Source: Rhynchonema sp. JSB1_4 (lineage: Eukaryota > Nematoda > Chromadorea > Monhysterida > Xyalidae). From it: a DNA stretch of 64,000 bases. Shown piece after piece: positions 11,654 through 24,400 of the stretch. The position numbers and the translations under genes are program-made. The notes below the pieces were generated by a model. That model was given only the letters and a program-made list of their open reading frames with translations, ran no database searches and was not told the DNA's origin. The stretch lies in contig JASAMV010000990.1 in NCBI GenBank assembly GCA_030248065.1, positions 1 to 64,000 on the forward strand, read 5' to 3'. Position 1 is the stretch's first letter. The number at the start of each line of letters is the position of its first letter.

Positions 11654-14600
11654 GCTCTATTCTTGTGTGGTGCAGCATTCTTGTGGCACAAATATGGTCA
11701 CAGACGGCAGCCGCATCATGACAAACCACTGACGGAAAATGTGAGCCTTCGTTTATTATTGAAATATTTGGTACCTACCGTATTGCCCCAACTGATTGAC
11801 CCCACATTCATTTAACCCCGCCCAAATAGCTGGAAGTCATAAATAGAACCGTTCTTAATAGTAATAAAATAATAGTGACGTGGTAGAATTGCACTGCTGT
11901 AGTAAACCTTGTGTAAGTTTGAGTGCATGGCAAGATAGCGCTTTTTGTGCATTATTGACGACGCTATTAAAGTTAGAAAGGCCTCGAAACAGCTGTACCG
12001 GATAACGATGGTTTGCGATCGCGACGCAAAACCGTTCATTATGTCATTCGGAAGCGGACTGACGGGGCACAAATGCGCTGTCCACAATCGCTGTGAAGTT
12101 TGATGACCAATTTCAGGAAATCGCCGCATTGATTGCCGATTGGCATCCCGAGCCCCTGGCGTCTCCGGTTCCACCAGACCACTACGCGTTGAACAAGAAA
12201 GTTGTACAAGGGTGAGTGGCTGTTGTTGTGAGCGTTAAAAGGGGCGCGACATTATCTTAAGAGTGGCACAGCACACCGCAATACCACTGCAGAAATGGCA
12301 AGAAGACGTCTGAAGTAACATGTTTAACAAGACAACGACGCCGATTTATGAAAATGATGACAATATGAGAATTTTGTAAATTCCCCTTCGAGAAATTCCT
12401 TGTCTGCAAGGAACAATATTCAATTAGCTGTAGTCGCTCGGCTCCCTGAAAATCAGGCGTCAAAAAATGAAAGAACAAATGTTTTAGGCCACGCACATGG
12501 TTCTAAATACGTACAATTTTATAACACGAATTGTCTCCAAGTTACGCTACGAGATGAACTTGAACCACTAATTTTATCCAGCGTGAAAGTTTGTAGTGAC
12601 GAATCCCCATGTGGCCTTGGAATGCAAAGCAGTGTAACGTGACTTTACTAAATATCACATGATTCATTGTATTTTATCGTTGCATCAGACTAAAGTTCAC
12701 GTGCATAAAAACGTCACGATAAAGTTGTTGGTTAGATTAGATGTGGGGAATCTCCAGCTCATTTGGCTTTTTTATGCTGGTCGTTCAAAAAATTTACTTC
12801 TTTTGGGAACGAAAAGTGTCTCCACCAAGAGATAGCGAGTCTCCAAGGAGTTTAAAGTTTGTGCATGACATGTACTATCAGAATACTTTCTAACGGTGCA
12901 TAACACTTTGCCCTGTTATCTTTCCTGCGGATGTGTCCCTGGCCGTTTAAAGGGCTCGGGACATAACCGAAGGAAGGGTAGCAGGACATATTGTTACATA
13001 CCGTTGGAAAGCATTCTGACAGCCCATGTCGCGCACAAATTTTAAGCTCCTTGGAGATTCGCTATCTCTTGGTAGAGCGACTTTTCGTTCCAGAAAAAAG
13101 TGAATTTTTGCACAAATTGGAACGACCGGTGCAGAAACCCCAAATGAGTTGAAGGTCAAGTAACACGTGGATAGGATTACAACAGCTTCTGAATAGCTTA
13201 CCATCACAACTTCGGTCGCTCAAAGCATTGCTTCACACGGTGAGGGTGCGAAACGTTCCAAAATCGGCCTTATTTTTCGAGAACACAAGTTTGTCCCTAA
13301 ATTTTGAGGCCACGCTTAGCGCTGCGGAAACAAGAGTGCAATTGGGAAATAGAGCATAGTCGAAAGTGCCAGAAAATAAGGTTTTTAAATTTTTTAACTC
13401 TTGGCTAGCTCCGTGACAGGCCTAAAAATCCATTAAATTGTCGCTAAATTAGGTGGTTACATTCATCGCCAGAATTGTGACACATAAAGGCAACAGATTG
13501 TATCAGATTCGAAACAAAAAAATGAGAGAAACGTCTGGTTTACCAACCTATCAAGGTTCGAAGACTCCAAGGCCTACAGATCTCTCGGGGTAGTCATACT
13601 AACCTGAATATGATATTCAGCTATAAATGCTTATTGTTGACAGCTACTGTAAATGCGATGGCACCAAACAATGTATCTCGGGAGTAGCTTTCGAATGATA
13701 TATAACAAGCCCCAATAAATTCTTACGCTTAAGGGCAGAGGTTAAAAAATGGTTTTTTTGACGATTCTGGAATAAACCGTCACGTCACCGTGTGCGATTT
13801 CGGAATTTTGACCGTTTCTTGTCCATAGTAAGAAATAGTATGGGTATGTGATATATCGTTCGATACCTACGTTGAAGCTACATTGTTTGATGCTATCAAA
13901 TGTGCAACAATCTTTAACAGTAACGGCTTATAGTCAAATATCTTATTCAGGCTGGCATGGCTGCAGCAGCCGGACCATGTGGCTTGAAGTTTTGAAACTC
14001 GTCTAGATTGTTGGACTGGGCGTTTATCTGACTTTCTCGTTTCGAATGCAATGCAACACGTGGCTTATTTACATCACGTTTCCGTCATTGAATGCAACTA
14101 TGCAGTTTAGTGACAATTTTTAGGTCTTTTTCGGCCTGTCACGCCGCCATCTAAGTGCTTCCATATTCAAAAACCTTATTTTCCGGTACTTTCGAAAATG
14201 CTCTGTTTTTCTATTGCATTTTCATTTCTGCAACACAACGCGCGGCCTCAAAATTTAGAGACAAACATGTGTTTTCGAACAATGTGGCCGATTTTTGGAA
14301 CATTTCGCACCCTCACCGAGTGAAGAAATGCTTTGAACGATTAAAGTTTTCGTGATAAGTTGTCCAGAAGCTGTTGTAATCCTATCCACGTGTTACTTGA
14401 CTTTCAACTTATTTGGGGTTTCTGCATCGGTCGTTTCAAGGTGTGAAAAAATTCACTTTTTTCTGGAACGAAAAGTCACTCTACCAAGAGATAGCGAATC
14501 TCTAAGGAGCTTAACATTTGTGCGTGACATATGCTGTCACAGTGCTTTCCAAAGATGTATAACACTGCGCTCTGCTGCCCTTAGAAAAAACTTCGGTTGT

Positions 14601-17600
14601 GTCCCGAGCCCTTTAAGGCACCTGACCCGAGGTGTGTATGAAACAATCAAATAACGAACACCTGACAGCCAACTGCTCCATTTATTTCAGCAAGATGGGT
14701 CACAACGTGACGATTGAAGGCAAAAATTATCTGAACATGGCCGGTATGGACTTTCTTGGGCTGATTGGCGATGAAAGAATTGAGGTACGCGTGCGACAAT
14801 GAATTGCACGGTGGAGTTACAGTGCTGTGGCTGGGGGGGGGGGGGGGTGGGGGGGCCCCTAATGGTACCCAACCCCCCCCCGCCGGGTACCCTACCCCCC
14901 TACCCGCCCCGCCCTGGTACCCTACCCGCCCCGATTTTTACCCCCAAAATGCCCATTTTTCGGTCAAAAATGCCGAAATTTCGACCGAAAACTCTAAAAA
15001 GTGCAAAAAATCTCGCGCTGCGCGCGATATATGTGGTTTTTAGTACATAACATCAGGCACGCGAGAAAACTTGTGTTGTACCCTACCCGCCCCGAAAAAT
15101 CTTCCCCCCTCCCCCCCAAACCGGATTCCCCCCCCCCAAAAAAAATCCAGGTACACTACCCCGCTACCCGCCCCGATTTTTTCCACCTATGTACCCTTCC
15201 CGCCCCGCCAAAGTAGCCACAGCACTGGTGGAGTATCAGGTCCATCTAGCAGTTTCGAAATCCAAATCCAGTCCAAATCGCCACTTGGATTTTGAGACAG
15301 ATGGCGGCTATCGCAAGCAGTGTTGGAGGTACTCTGGAGGGGGGATACCTACTGTACCGCGCTCGGAGAGGGGGGATACCTACTGTACCAGGCCGATGGC
15401 CTGGGGGGGGGGTTATGTACCTAGGGGGGGGGGTTGGGGGGGTTAGGTTTTGGGGTGAAAATTTTTTATGTGTTTATTATGTGTGGAATCGTGTGAAAAC
15501 GTAGTATTTGCGCGCGTAGCGCGCGAATTTCGGGTAATTTGAGGTAAAAACCACTGATTTTGCACTAATTTTGGCCATTTTGGTCAAAAATTGGCACTTT
15601 TGGGGCAAAATCGGGGGGGGATACCTACTGTACCGGGGTGAAAATCGGGGGGGATACCTACTGTACCATGCCAAGCATCGGGGGGGGGGATACCTACTGT
15701 ACCAGGCGAGGGGGGACACCTACTGTACTGGGGGGCGACCCCCCCCAAACCCCCCCCACCTCCAACACTGATCGCAAGTTGTATGTCACTTGCAGGTTGA
15801 GCAGTAGGACGCTTTAGCTGCCCTGTGAACTTTTTTGACAATTTCATTCCTTCATCGTTGTTAATTGCGACCAAAAGGTTGGCGACGTGCGCTAAAATGT
15901 TATTGATTTTGGCACTGAAATTCGTATTTGGCTGCCAAAATCGGCACTTCAATTTTGAGAATTTTAAATATTCGCCACTGGCCAGATTGCCGCCAGATCA
16001 GCAGGCCAGGATGAATGTCAAGTTATATCCTTAAATCAAGTCTTCATCAGCGTGAATATTTCAGCGCGTCGCCAAGGCCACAATACAGAAATACGGAGTC
16101 GGGTCCTGCGGTCCACGCGGTTTTTATGGAACAGTTGGTAAAAACGTTTTTAGATTTTTATTGACCTGTGCTGTCCATGCATGCAATTAGGCAAAACAAA
16201 ACGATGAATTCAGATGTGCATCTGGATCTCGAGAAGCAGATTGCTGAGTTCATGAATTGCGAAGAATCAGCGCTCTACAGTTATGGGTTTGCCACGATTA
16301 CAAGTGCCATACCAGCCTATGCCAAACGTGGCGACGTGATATTTGTTGATAAAGGTGCGTTTTGTTGTCGAAAAGTTATCGTGATGTGCCGATGTCGTTC
16401 ACGGCTTTGTCCCATGTTTTTGTTTTAGGAGTGAACTTCGCCATTCAGAAGGGCATTGTTGCCTCACGCAGTCGTACCGTGTGGTTTGAGCACAACAATG
16501 TGGCTGACCTGGAAGCCAAACTGCAAGAACAAGCCGCCTGGGATAAAAAGGTAAGTGCATTTTCGATGATTTTCCACCGCGCGGAAAAATATCGGTTCGT
16601 TATTTTGGCCTCTGGAAAAAAATGGTTTTTTTTCGCTTTGCTTTTCAGGTAAAAAACGGGGGCCCCAAAAACGGTTACAAAAAAACAACTACACTTGCAA
16701 GTGCTCGTAGCCATCCTGCGCGTGCCTAGAATTCTGCTGAACGTTTGCATAGTTTTCACACAATTTTAGAATCCATCCAAGGCGGCGCGCATGCGTCGAT
16801 TCCTGATCGTGGAAGGTATCTACCTGAATTCGGGCAAGATCTGTCCTTTGCCACAACTGTTGGAGCTAAAATGGAAATACAAAGTGCGCATTTTCATCGA
16901 CGAGAGTGTATCGTTTGGTGTGTTGGGTGCCACCGGACGCGGAATAACCGAACACTACGGAGTAAATGTAAGTCAGTCACGTGTGTACATTGCTTTGTTT
17001 CTTGGCAGAGTTTTTTTTGACATTTTTCGGCTGGTAATGCGGTCGAGTTGACAAAATCGGTGTGGTTTTTTTCGGTTTTTAGGGCAAAATCCTGTAACCC
17101 ATCGATTTTTAGATGCAAGTTTTTGTTTCTTATTGTTAGTGCGTTGTGACTGTCCTTCGCGTTCCAACTGGCCGGTTCTTCTTGCCATGCTTTCTTCGCT
17201 CGTCTCTGAAAATGACAACGTTTTTTCCAAAAATGTTTGATCGCAACATTTGCAATTGCCAACAGATCGAGGACGTCGACATGATCATGGCATCATTGGA
17301 GTTGGCCGTTGCGTCCACCGGTGGATTCTGTGTTGGACGATCGTTCGTCATCGAACATCATCGACTGTCCGGACTCGGATATTGCTTCTCGGCGTCCTTG
17401 CCGCCCTTGCTCGCCACCAGTGCTGGTTGGTCCTCATCGTTGATTGTGCGCTCGATGATGACCTGGTGCACCGTCCGTGAAAAAAACGGGCATTAAAAAC
17501 GCTGCACAACTTATATTACACATAGCTAGCCGTTTCCAAGCTTTTGGTTGGTTTTCTTTTTTTTGAGAGATGAGTTGCACAACATCACACTGTCTATCCT

Positions 17601-18965
17601 CGTTTGTTTGGCAGTTTTGGCTACCACTATTGATCTTAGTTATTATCAGTACCGGATCCAGTCAGCGTTTCCTGCGCTGGAACAACGTGCTAGCGCAAAA
17701 CCCAATATTTGTGTTGTTTGTGTGTTGTGTTTCCATAGCGTGATCATTGTGAGAATAACGGGTTCCGTTTTCAGGCGAAAGTCTTCGTATCATAAATTCC
17801 GAGCCAGATCGACTGCAACGGTTGCGCGCACGAACCACCGAAATGCTTGAATATTTACAAAATTTGATGAATACTGATTCGGACTGGGCTGCCGATGCCG
17901 ACATGGGTAGTCCCGTGATCCATGTGACCTATAAAAAGGTGACTGTCTGTAATTGGTTTTCGTAAATTACTGCACTGCCTGTATGTTCTGATGGTCTGGT
18001 AAATAACAGTGCCGCCATTGGTGGTTGAAGTACGTGGTATAGGCAATTCTTCGCGTAATGGCACTGCACGGACACAAGCTGCATGCTGCTTAACTGTTCG
18101 CGTTGAATGCACCTTTCACCGTGCTGGTTATCCATAGAAACATCACCAAGTTTTGCAATAGTCCAGAAAAGTGTGTCAAGCAGCCAAGCAATCGCATGTG
18201 TTAAAAGACTGCCACGAAAGTATGACACTTGCTCAAACTTCACATTGAAAATGTGTGCGCTGCTGCATGTGCTGTGCAGTGTAAAAAGTGCCGACGGATT
18301 GCCTACAGTGTTGGCCACCACTCAGTTGTGCTCGTACTGGTATGAACTTCCTATGTTTTAGGGTCACACGTGCGATTCCGAAAAGCAACAAGAATTACTG
18401 TCCCAGGATATCGAACGCAAGCTCGATGCACTAGTCAACTATGTGAGTCATTGTTCAAGTTTACGCTTCTTCGTGTCAGTGCACGTTTTTTGATAACTTC
18501 CATAACCTGTTGATTCGTTCAGGCGTTCGAAAACGGTGTGTTACTTACACGAGCCAGATATCTTCCCGACCAAGAGCATTTTCCCGTGACAGCAAGGTAA
18601 GTCTTCCTGCATATCTTTCCTTTAGTCCAGTGATCATTTGTTGCTACGTTTTTTACAACTCTCTTCCACAGCTCTCAGTTCACCTGACAGCATTGTAAAA
18701 CCTGTGGGCGAAAAACTTTCTGTGACTGTGATCCTGATCACCAAAATCAAGGATGCTTTTGTGCGTAATTTGTGTGATACCCCTCAGCTGACACACCGGT
18801 TCAACCGGAGACCCAGGTGGTCATTGTCAAGTTGTCGCGTGTGTGTGTGTGCGTCAGATGAAGCCAATCGTTCTTTTCAGTGTCCGCTTAACTCTCAACT
18901 CGCAGCTGAGCGACAGCGAAATGGAGTTGGTGAAACGGTGCCTTGCCGACGGCATTCATGTTTGA
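11654..18965 (+). CDS. SPTLC1: Serine palmitoyltransferase subunit 1 (first exon not found)
   Basis: Subunit 1 of the ER enzyme that condenses serine with palmitoyl-CoA, the first step of sphingolipid synthesis; pairs with the catalytic subunit 2. Exons: 11654-11740, 12117-12211, 14691-14784, 16065-16137, 16214-16354, 16429-16550, 16770-16967, 17266-17425, 17775-17938, 18362-18442, 18523-18596, 18881-18965 (TGA). Phase is continuous and gives 457 residues against about 470 usual, so roughly 30 N-terminal residues are missing. Seen: hydrophobic N-terminal segment; [38 protein letters not shown] with the conserved cysteine and valine known from human neuropathy alleles; [44 protein letters not shown]. 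As in other subunit 1 proteins there is no catalytic lysine motif. Introns hold several mobile elements; the one after 17425 begins GTTGGT. The gene looks intact. Confidence 0.95.
12770..12938. repeat. Partial extra arm of the neighbouring foldback element
   Basis: Reads in the same direction as the right arm of the 12945-14616 foldback (shared landmarks GGAACGAAAAGT, CCAAGAGATAGCGA, GTGCATGACAT-like, ATGTGTCCC) but stops short of the element end and abuts the left arm. It could be left from a nested or tandem insertion. Confidence 0.7.
12945..14616. mobile_element. Large foldback element in an SPTLC1 intron
   Basis: Two imperfect inverted arms of about 480 bp: 12945-13430 and 14120-14616. 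The outer ends are TTTAAAGGGCTCGGGAC and its reverse complement. Shared landmarks, in opposite order, include the AAGAGATAGCGAATC block, CACGTGTTACTTGA, CACCCTCACCG and GTGACAGGCC. The middle (13430-14120) is unique. There is no transposase. It lies in the intron between 12211 and 14691. Confidence 0.8.
14819..15227. mobile_element. hAT-type MITE A2 in an SPTLC1 intron
   Basis: Starts CAGTGCTGTGGCT (at 14820) and ends AGCCACAGCACTG. Flanks GTGGAGTT and GTGGAGTA match at seven of eight positions if one extra A is counted with the element. Body nearly the same as A1 at 8625-9068, including the CTCGCGCTGCGCGCGA palindrome and the CTACCCGCCCCG repeats. Begins only 35 bp after an SPTLC1 donor site. 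Confidence 0.87.
15318..15767. mobile_element. hAT-type MITE with ACCTCCAACACTG ends, in an SPTLC1 intron
   Basis: Starts CAGTGTTGGAGGT and ends ACCTCCAACACTG, flanked by identical 8-bp duplications ATCGCAAG (15310-15317 and 15768-15775). The interior repeats GATACCTACTGTACC and holds a TTGCGCGCGTAGCGCGCGAA palindrome near 15510. A clean, probably young insertion. Confidence 0.93.
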
Positions 18966-19814
18966 GTGTAATTAGTCGGCGTTAGCATTGTTGCCAGAGA
19001 CCTTTCCGAGTCATCGCGCTTTAGCAGGAAATCACTATCCAATCGTTAGCCCGCTCATTTCCTAATTTGGCCGTTTTTGTCTGTTGCGGGCTATTATGTG
19101 CCATACATCTCACGACTCATATCCTTTCCAAGGTTGCTAAGCCCATGTCAATGTCTGAGACCATGTACCTGCCGAGCCTTTGTTGTGCTTTATTCTTGAT
19201 TGAAACCTTCAATGTGCAGTTTCTCGTCGAAATGTGCATGGTTGAAGCCGTATTTTTATTCTTCCGTTCCCTTTTTTGACCAAACACAAGTCGTAAAGCT
19301 GTTGGTTCCAGTTAGTTTAGTTCTTGGCTGACGGTAGATAGAAGGGGTTCAGTCAGTTTGCTCTGAGCAACCACATGACAGCTTCTGATGCGAAACAAAG
19401 TGAAACGTCACCCGGAGGAATGAAGTGTCACCAAAATGCGTGTGTTGGGCTGGGCCTTGGTCCATGAAGCAAAGGCTAATTTTATGCAGATGTCTGGATT
19501 TGTGTGTCGGGATTTTGTTTTGCCAGTTTCTTCGGGGATTTGTACCGTAGCCAAGCAATAACGTACAACCTGCTTACGGATCTAGCTGTCGCATCAGCAT
19601 GTAGATCCAACGTGTGCACGGTTTTTAAAAATCCGAACGATCCACTGGCTCAGTTGGCAAATTCTTCTCGCTGAGTTTGAAATTTATTGGTTCTGGCAGT
19701 GTTTTTTCATTTTTGAGCTGTTTCCTATGCTCATCCGTTTTTTGGATGCATATACCAGTCTACTTTAACGTACTGTCTGGATTTCTAGGTTTTCTCAAAC
19801 CCTATTTTGATCAC
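18966..19814. other. SPTLC1 downstream region, no gene seen
   Basis: 3' flank of SPTLC1. I see no coding exon, repeat or clear AATAAA close to the stop codon. Confidence 0.3.
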
Positions 19815-20204
19815 CAGTGGCGTAGGAGAGGGGGTACCTGGGGTGCAGGTACCTCCTCTGCCGCTCAGGGGGACCGTACCGTACCCCTCGGAGCAGCCAC
19901 AAGAAGGAAACAGGACCCCTCAATCGCAAGATTTTCTGTCTCGAACACGCAAAAGTTCAAAAAATCGCGCGGTTCGCGCGCCAAATACACGCCTTTTCAC
20001 TGGCTTCTGGTGGTCCCGGGATCAATAAAAGTCAAAATTTTCGCGCGGTCCTGATTTTACTAATACATGGTTTAATAGGCGCCGAATTTTGAACGAGCAC
20101 TGGATAACAACGACGTCTCATAAACGGAAGGAGCACTGGATAATCAAGGACTTTTCGCATATGTAGGTGCCCCCTAAATTCAGACCTACATAGCTACGCC
20201 CCTG
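19815..20204. mobile_element. hAT-type MITE with CAGTGGCGTAG ends
   Basis: Starts CAGTGGCGTAGGAG and ends CTACGCCCCTG. The flanks TTGATCAC and TATGATCA share TGATCA offset by one base, so a target duplication is probable but not exact. The interior has the AAATCGCGCGGTTCGCGCG palindrome near 19965. A related left end occurs at 43078. Confidence 0.8.
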
Positions 20205-21488
20205 TATGATCACGTTATTACTTGTGTTGTGAGCACAGTTTTACTTGAAATTTTGAAGACCTGTATATTTCGCACATTCCTATTTGATTATGCCTTATTT
20301 ATGCGTGTGATTTCTCTGGTGTATGCACGCTTGAAGCATGCCCATTTTGGATGGCGCACGGGCAATTGAGCAAGGCCGGTTTGAACAAGAGCACTTTGAG
20401 CACGAAAAAATAGGAGGGTCCAAAGGAGCAGAACCTAAAAACGAATAGGCCTAAGTCTAAGCCGAACACAAAAGTAAGCATACAGTAAGTGTAAGCCGAA
20501 GCCATTGGAACAAAACAAGAGCTTTGCTCTTTTGGCTATGCTCTTCTCTCGCTCAAAGTGGTGGTGCTCAAACCCGCTTTGTCCAATCGCCCGGCCACCT
20601 TTTGGATCGGTCGCTTGAATATAAACGAAAATTAATCGAGTTCTCGGCTTTGTTTCTTCGGATATGAGAACTAGACAGAATATCAGTGGCGCGCGTAAGT
20701 GTGCAAGTTGGTGTAATTGTCTAGAACGGTTGGCCTATGGGTTTGGGTGGAATTTGAAGAATTCGGTTTACGATAGCAGCAACGTTTTGTGCGTAACTGT
20801 AATGTGTGTGTCATGTGCGCGCATAAGGCAAGACGCACAGGTCACTTTCTCGCGTGTGAGATCAAAACAGAAGTAAGTGTCCATCCAAATTTATTATGAG
20901 AACGGGAATGTATGTATAGCTGCAGACAGGACCACAGTTTATTCATTGGCATACATAGTTGCGCTGCGCCACGCACGTATACATGTAAACGTACACTGAA
21001 TGGTCACACAGTCCGTGTAGTTTTACAACACATTCATTTGTGGATAACCAATGCGCTTGCTCAGTTTGGCAACAGCCTGTTTTGCCCTGGCTTGACTCAA
21101 CTTTTGTCGATCGCGATGTCTTAGTTCAATCTCCGCCTCCGGTTTCTAAATAGTTGAGTACTGGTAACAAATCTGTTTCGAATTGGTGGTACCAGATGGT
21201 CCGATACTTGTGTTGCTGTCCTGTTACGGCGTGGTGGTTCACGTGGACTGGCAGCTGTTGTCGATGGCAAATTGTGATGGTGCACACATAAACTGGTTTG
21301 TCTTCACTCACTATTTAGTTTTTGTTCATTTCTGTCAGTCGTACAGTAATCATGCGCATTCCGCACTCAGTTTTCAGCCAATCAGCACGCACTTCATACG
21401 CACACACTTTTTTTCATGACGCAGCGACGCACCGCACCGTACACTGCGTCTGCAATGTGTTTCTCGTGTTTCAGCGAGCTCTGTTACC
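20205..21488. other. Intergenic, upstream of guanylyl cyclase
   Basis: No coding exon or repeat recognised. A CCAAT sequence at 21378-21382, about 110 bp before the start codon, could be a promoter element but is not evidence by itself. Confidence 0.3.
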
Positions 21489-24400
21489 ATGCGTCTACTC
21501 GTGGTCCTGTTCGCCATCGGAGCCTTTGTTGTGGTCAACACAGATGAGAATTGGTATCAAAACGACAAGCGCAATGACGGTATGTCGAATAATGTTTTCC
21601 TACTACTATTGTTGCCGTCGCAACAACATGCGTGCCTGAGTATCAGCATCGCCAAATTTTTCGACTTCCTCGAGTTAAGTAAGACTCACATATGGCCTGT
21701 ACGTACAAATGTGCACACAACAATGGATAGGAATTGACGAGGATAGGCTCCCAAGAAGTATCAGCATTTGCTCAGTATCGGGTATCGGCAACCTCCAATA
21801 CCGATCCCTACACTATACACAGCACCATAGTGAAAATACTGGAACCCCGGAGACAACAGCCATAGCTATTGTATGTGGTACTGGTGTAGAGATACAATTG
21901 TATTTTTAGTTTGCCCGGTTGAATCATGCCGATGTTCGCCCCGACCTTTATTCGCGGAAGACGGCACCAACAAATTGCAAGTTCATAATGTCACAGTTGG
22001 GTTCCTGCACACCTGGGACAAAACGTGTCTCACAGGACAAAAATCAACTGGTATGCGCGTGGTCGTGGTGCGCTTTGGGCTTGGACTTTAGTATATTTTG
22101 AATGGTTGTATTCTGACCTGCACAGTGCGGGCTATGAACACATTTTAGGCATCATTATGGCGAATGCGCTTCGGTACGCAATCGAGGAACTGAACAATGA
22201 CACAACGCTGCTGCCAGAGGTTCACTTTCAATTCCTGCATCAAGAAACGTGCAGCTCGCTTGAAGGTTACTGTGAGCTTGTGAAACTAAACGGCGTGATG
22301 TTTGTAAGTTAACTATCCATCCAGCTCCATGATCAACACAATACTAACTTTCAGCCACCAAATCAGCCGTTGACATGTGGTTGGAAGGCGCTAACGTCTT
22401 CATTGGTCCGGCGGCCGAATGCGCGTCCGTAGCTCAGTTTTCAGCATCCAGAGGAGTGCCTATTATTTCCTACGTACGTTTACAGCCAGTTTTTGTTGAA
22501 TGCGCGTCCGTAGCTCAGTTTTCAGCATCGAGAGGAGTGCCTATTATTTCCCGTATGTTTACAGCCAGTTTTTGTTTTTACATCGGTGTAGACGAAGGTA
22601 CAAATCTGAAAGTCATGTGAAACAAAACGCTTTTTAATGCGATTATGTCCAACATGTTTCACGGTCGTGCACAATCTGTGTGCACTGTCAGTTTCAGTTG
22701 TGTGGATTCACTGATCGCTGCGCGCTCTGTAATTTGTAATTTGTAAGTGATCACAGTTTGTCGTTTTATTCGAATTAGCGAGTCATGCAACTAGAGCGCG
22801 TGGACATTCGTGTTTGTTGTGTCTTGTAATTTGAAAGATCAAAGGTATCTCTAAAAAAATCGGGCTCTCTGGTGTGTAGTGTGTCAAGTCAATTTTACAT
22901 AAGTCGTCATGAACTGTCCACCGTAGTACAGTCAGCATTTTTTGCGCGTAATTGAGCTTGAAGTGTGAGCGTGGCGTGTTAAAACAAAAAGGGGGCTGGT
23001 GGTTTAGAGCTGAAAACTGCTGTAAAGTAGTTATAGTTGTCAGAAGGATAAATGCTCAATTTCAGCAATGCTCCGATTCCGAGATGTCAAACAAGCAGGC
23101 GTATCCAACTTTTGCGCGCACTGTACCTGGTGCACATCAGATAACCCGTTCACTGTTTGCCCTCATGAAACATTTCAACTGGAGAAAGTTCACTTGCGTT
23201 TATGTGCCGAAAAATGACTACAAAGCGATCCTGGAGTCAATCAAGGTAAAAATTTGGATCGGACAGTTACAGCCATGGCAACTGCTATGCTTGCCAGGCT
23301 TTGCACCGGTTCCTACTCCATTGTTGCAGCAACAAGTTGTGGTTCATAACAAGCACACCCGCGTTACACACGATCGTCCGTTTGTCATCACGAACATAAC
23401 TGAACTCTCCGATGTACGCATGAATATTCAATCTTCAGCACGGCGGGTGCGTAGGGCCGTTGAACTGACGCACAGGAACACAAGAGGTATGCCCGTAATA
23501 TAAGCTGTTCCAATTGACGGTACCTTGACACAAGGTGACAACACGTACACTAATCATCGAGTTTCACATCTTCACTTCTAGTTTACGTTCTCTTCGGCGA
23601 ACGAAAGCTTCTGCGAGCATGGTTGCTTGTAATGGGCGAAATGGGATTGCTTGATGATGGAAACTATGTTTTGATCGGCCTGTTCAATGACTACGAGTTT
23701 CGAGGTCCGTACCGAGCTATGAGTGACGAAACTGTCAGAGGTACCCTCTCACAATGTTGAATGTGTGCGTGCTTTTGGCAGCACTTGTTAATTGTGTTGC
23801 ATCATCTTTACAGACACGAAAACATCGCTCAAGTTCAACTTCGTTTCTGATGACGTAGCACGATGGGCTCAAACCGCGCTGATCATTGGCAGCAGTCCAT
23901 TTGATTATATTCCTAATCCCAGGAGCGACCATTTTTGGAAGATGATGAATATATTCGTTGAGCAGCCACCCTTCGAGCAACATTTATTCGGATTTACAGT
24001 TCCTCAGGCTAGCTGACTTACTGAATATGGTTTCTTGGTACGCGATAGCGTCTTGCGTTCTGTAATGTCGCAACATTTCTTTCAGGACAGATTGACTTGC
24101 TATTTGTATGATGCTATGCGTTTGTACGCTCTTGCTCTCAACGACACAATCGCCCTAAAACGACGCAAGCATCGTACACTTGACGCCGTAGCCGCTGCCA
24201 TTAGTGACGGAGCTTCTTTGATACAACAGGCCTTCAGCCGACAATATCAGAGTAAGCGCTTTTGTAGCTCGTAGGGATGAGTTTTGCTCGCTTGTTCAGA
24301 ACTTCTTTCTTGTCAGGTATACAAGGATTCCAAATGCTTGTTGATGAGCATGGTGACGCACTCGGCAACTTTTCCTTGTTTTCAATGCAACCTGTCGCCC

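Noticed and set aside
24007..24085. GC-AG intron starting GCTAGC in the guanylyl cyclase
   Set aside because: An alternative donor nine bases earlier (GTTCCT at 23999) also keeps the frame, so the GC start is not needed.
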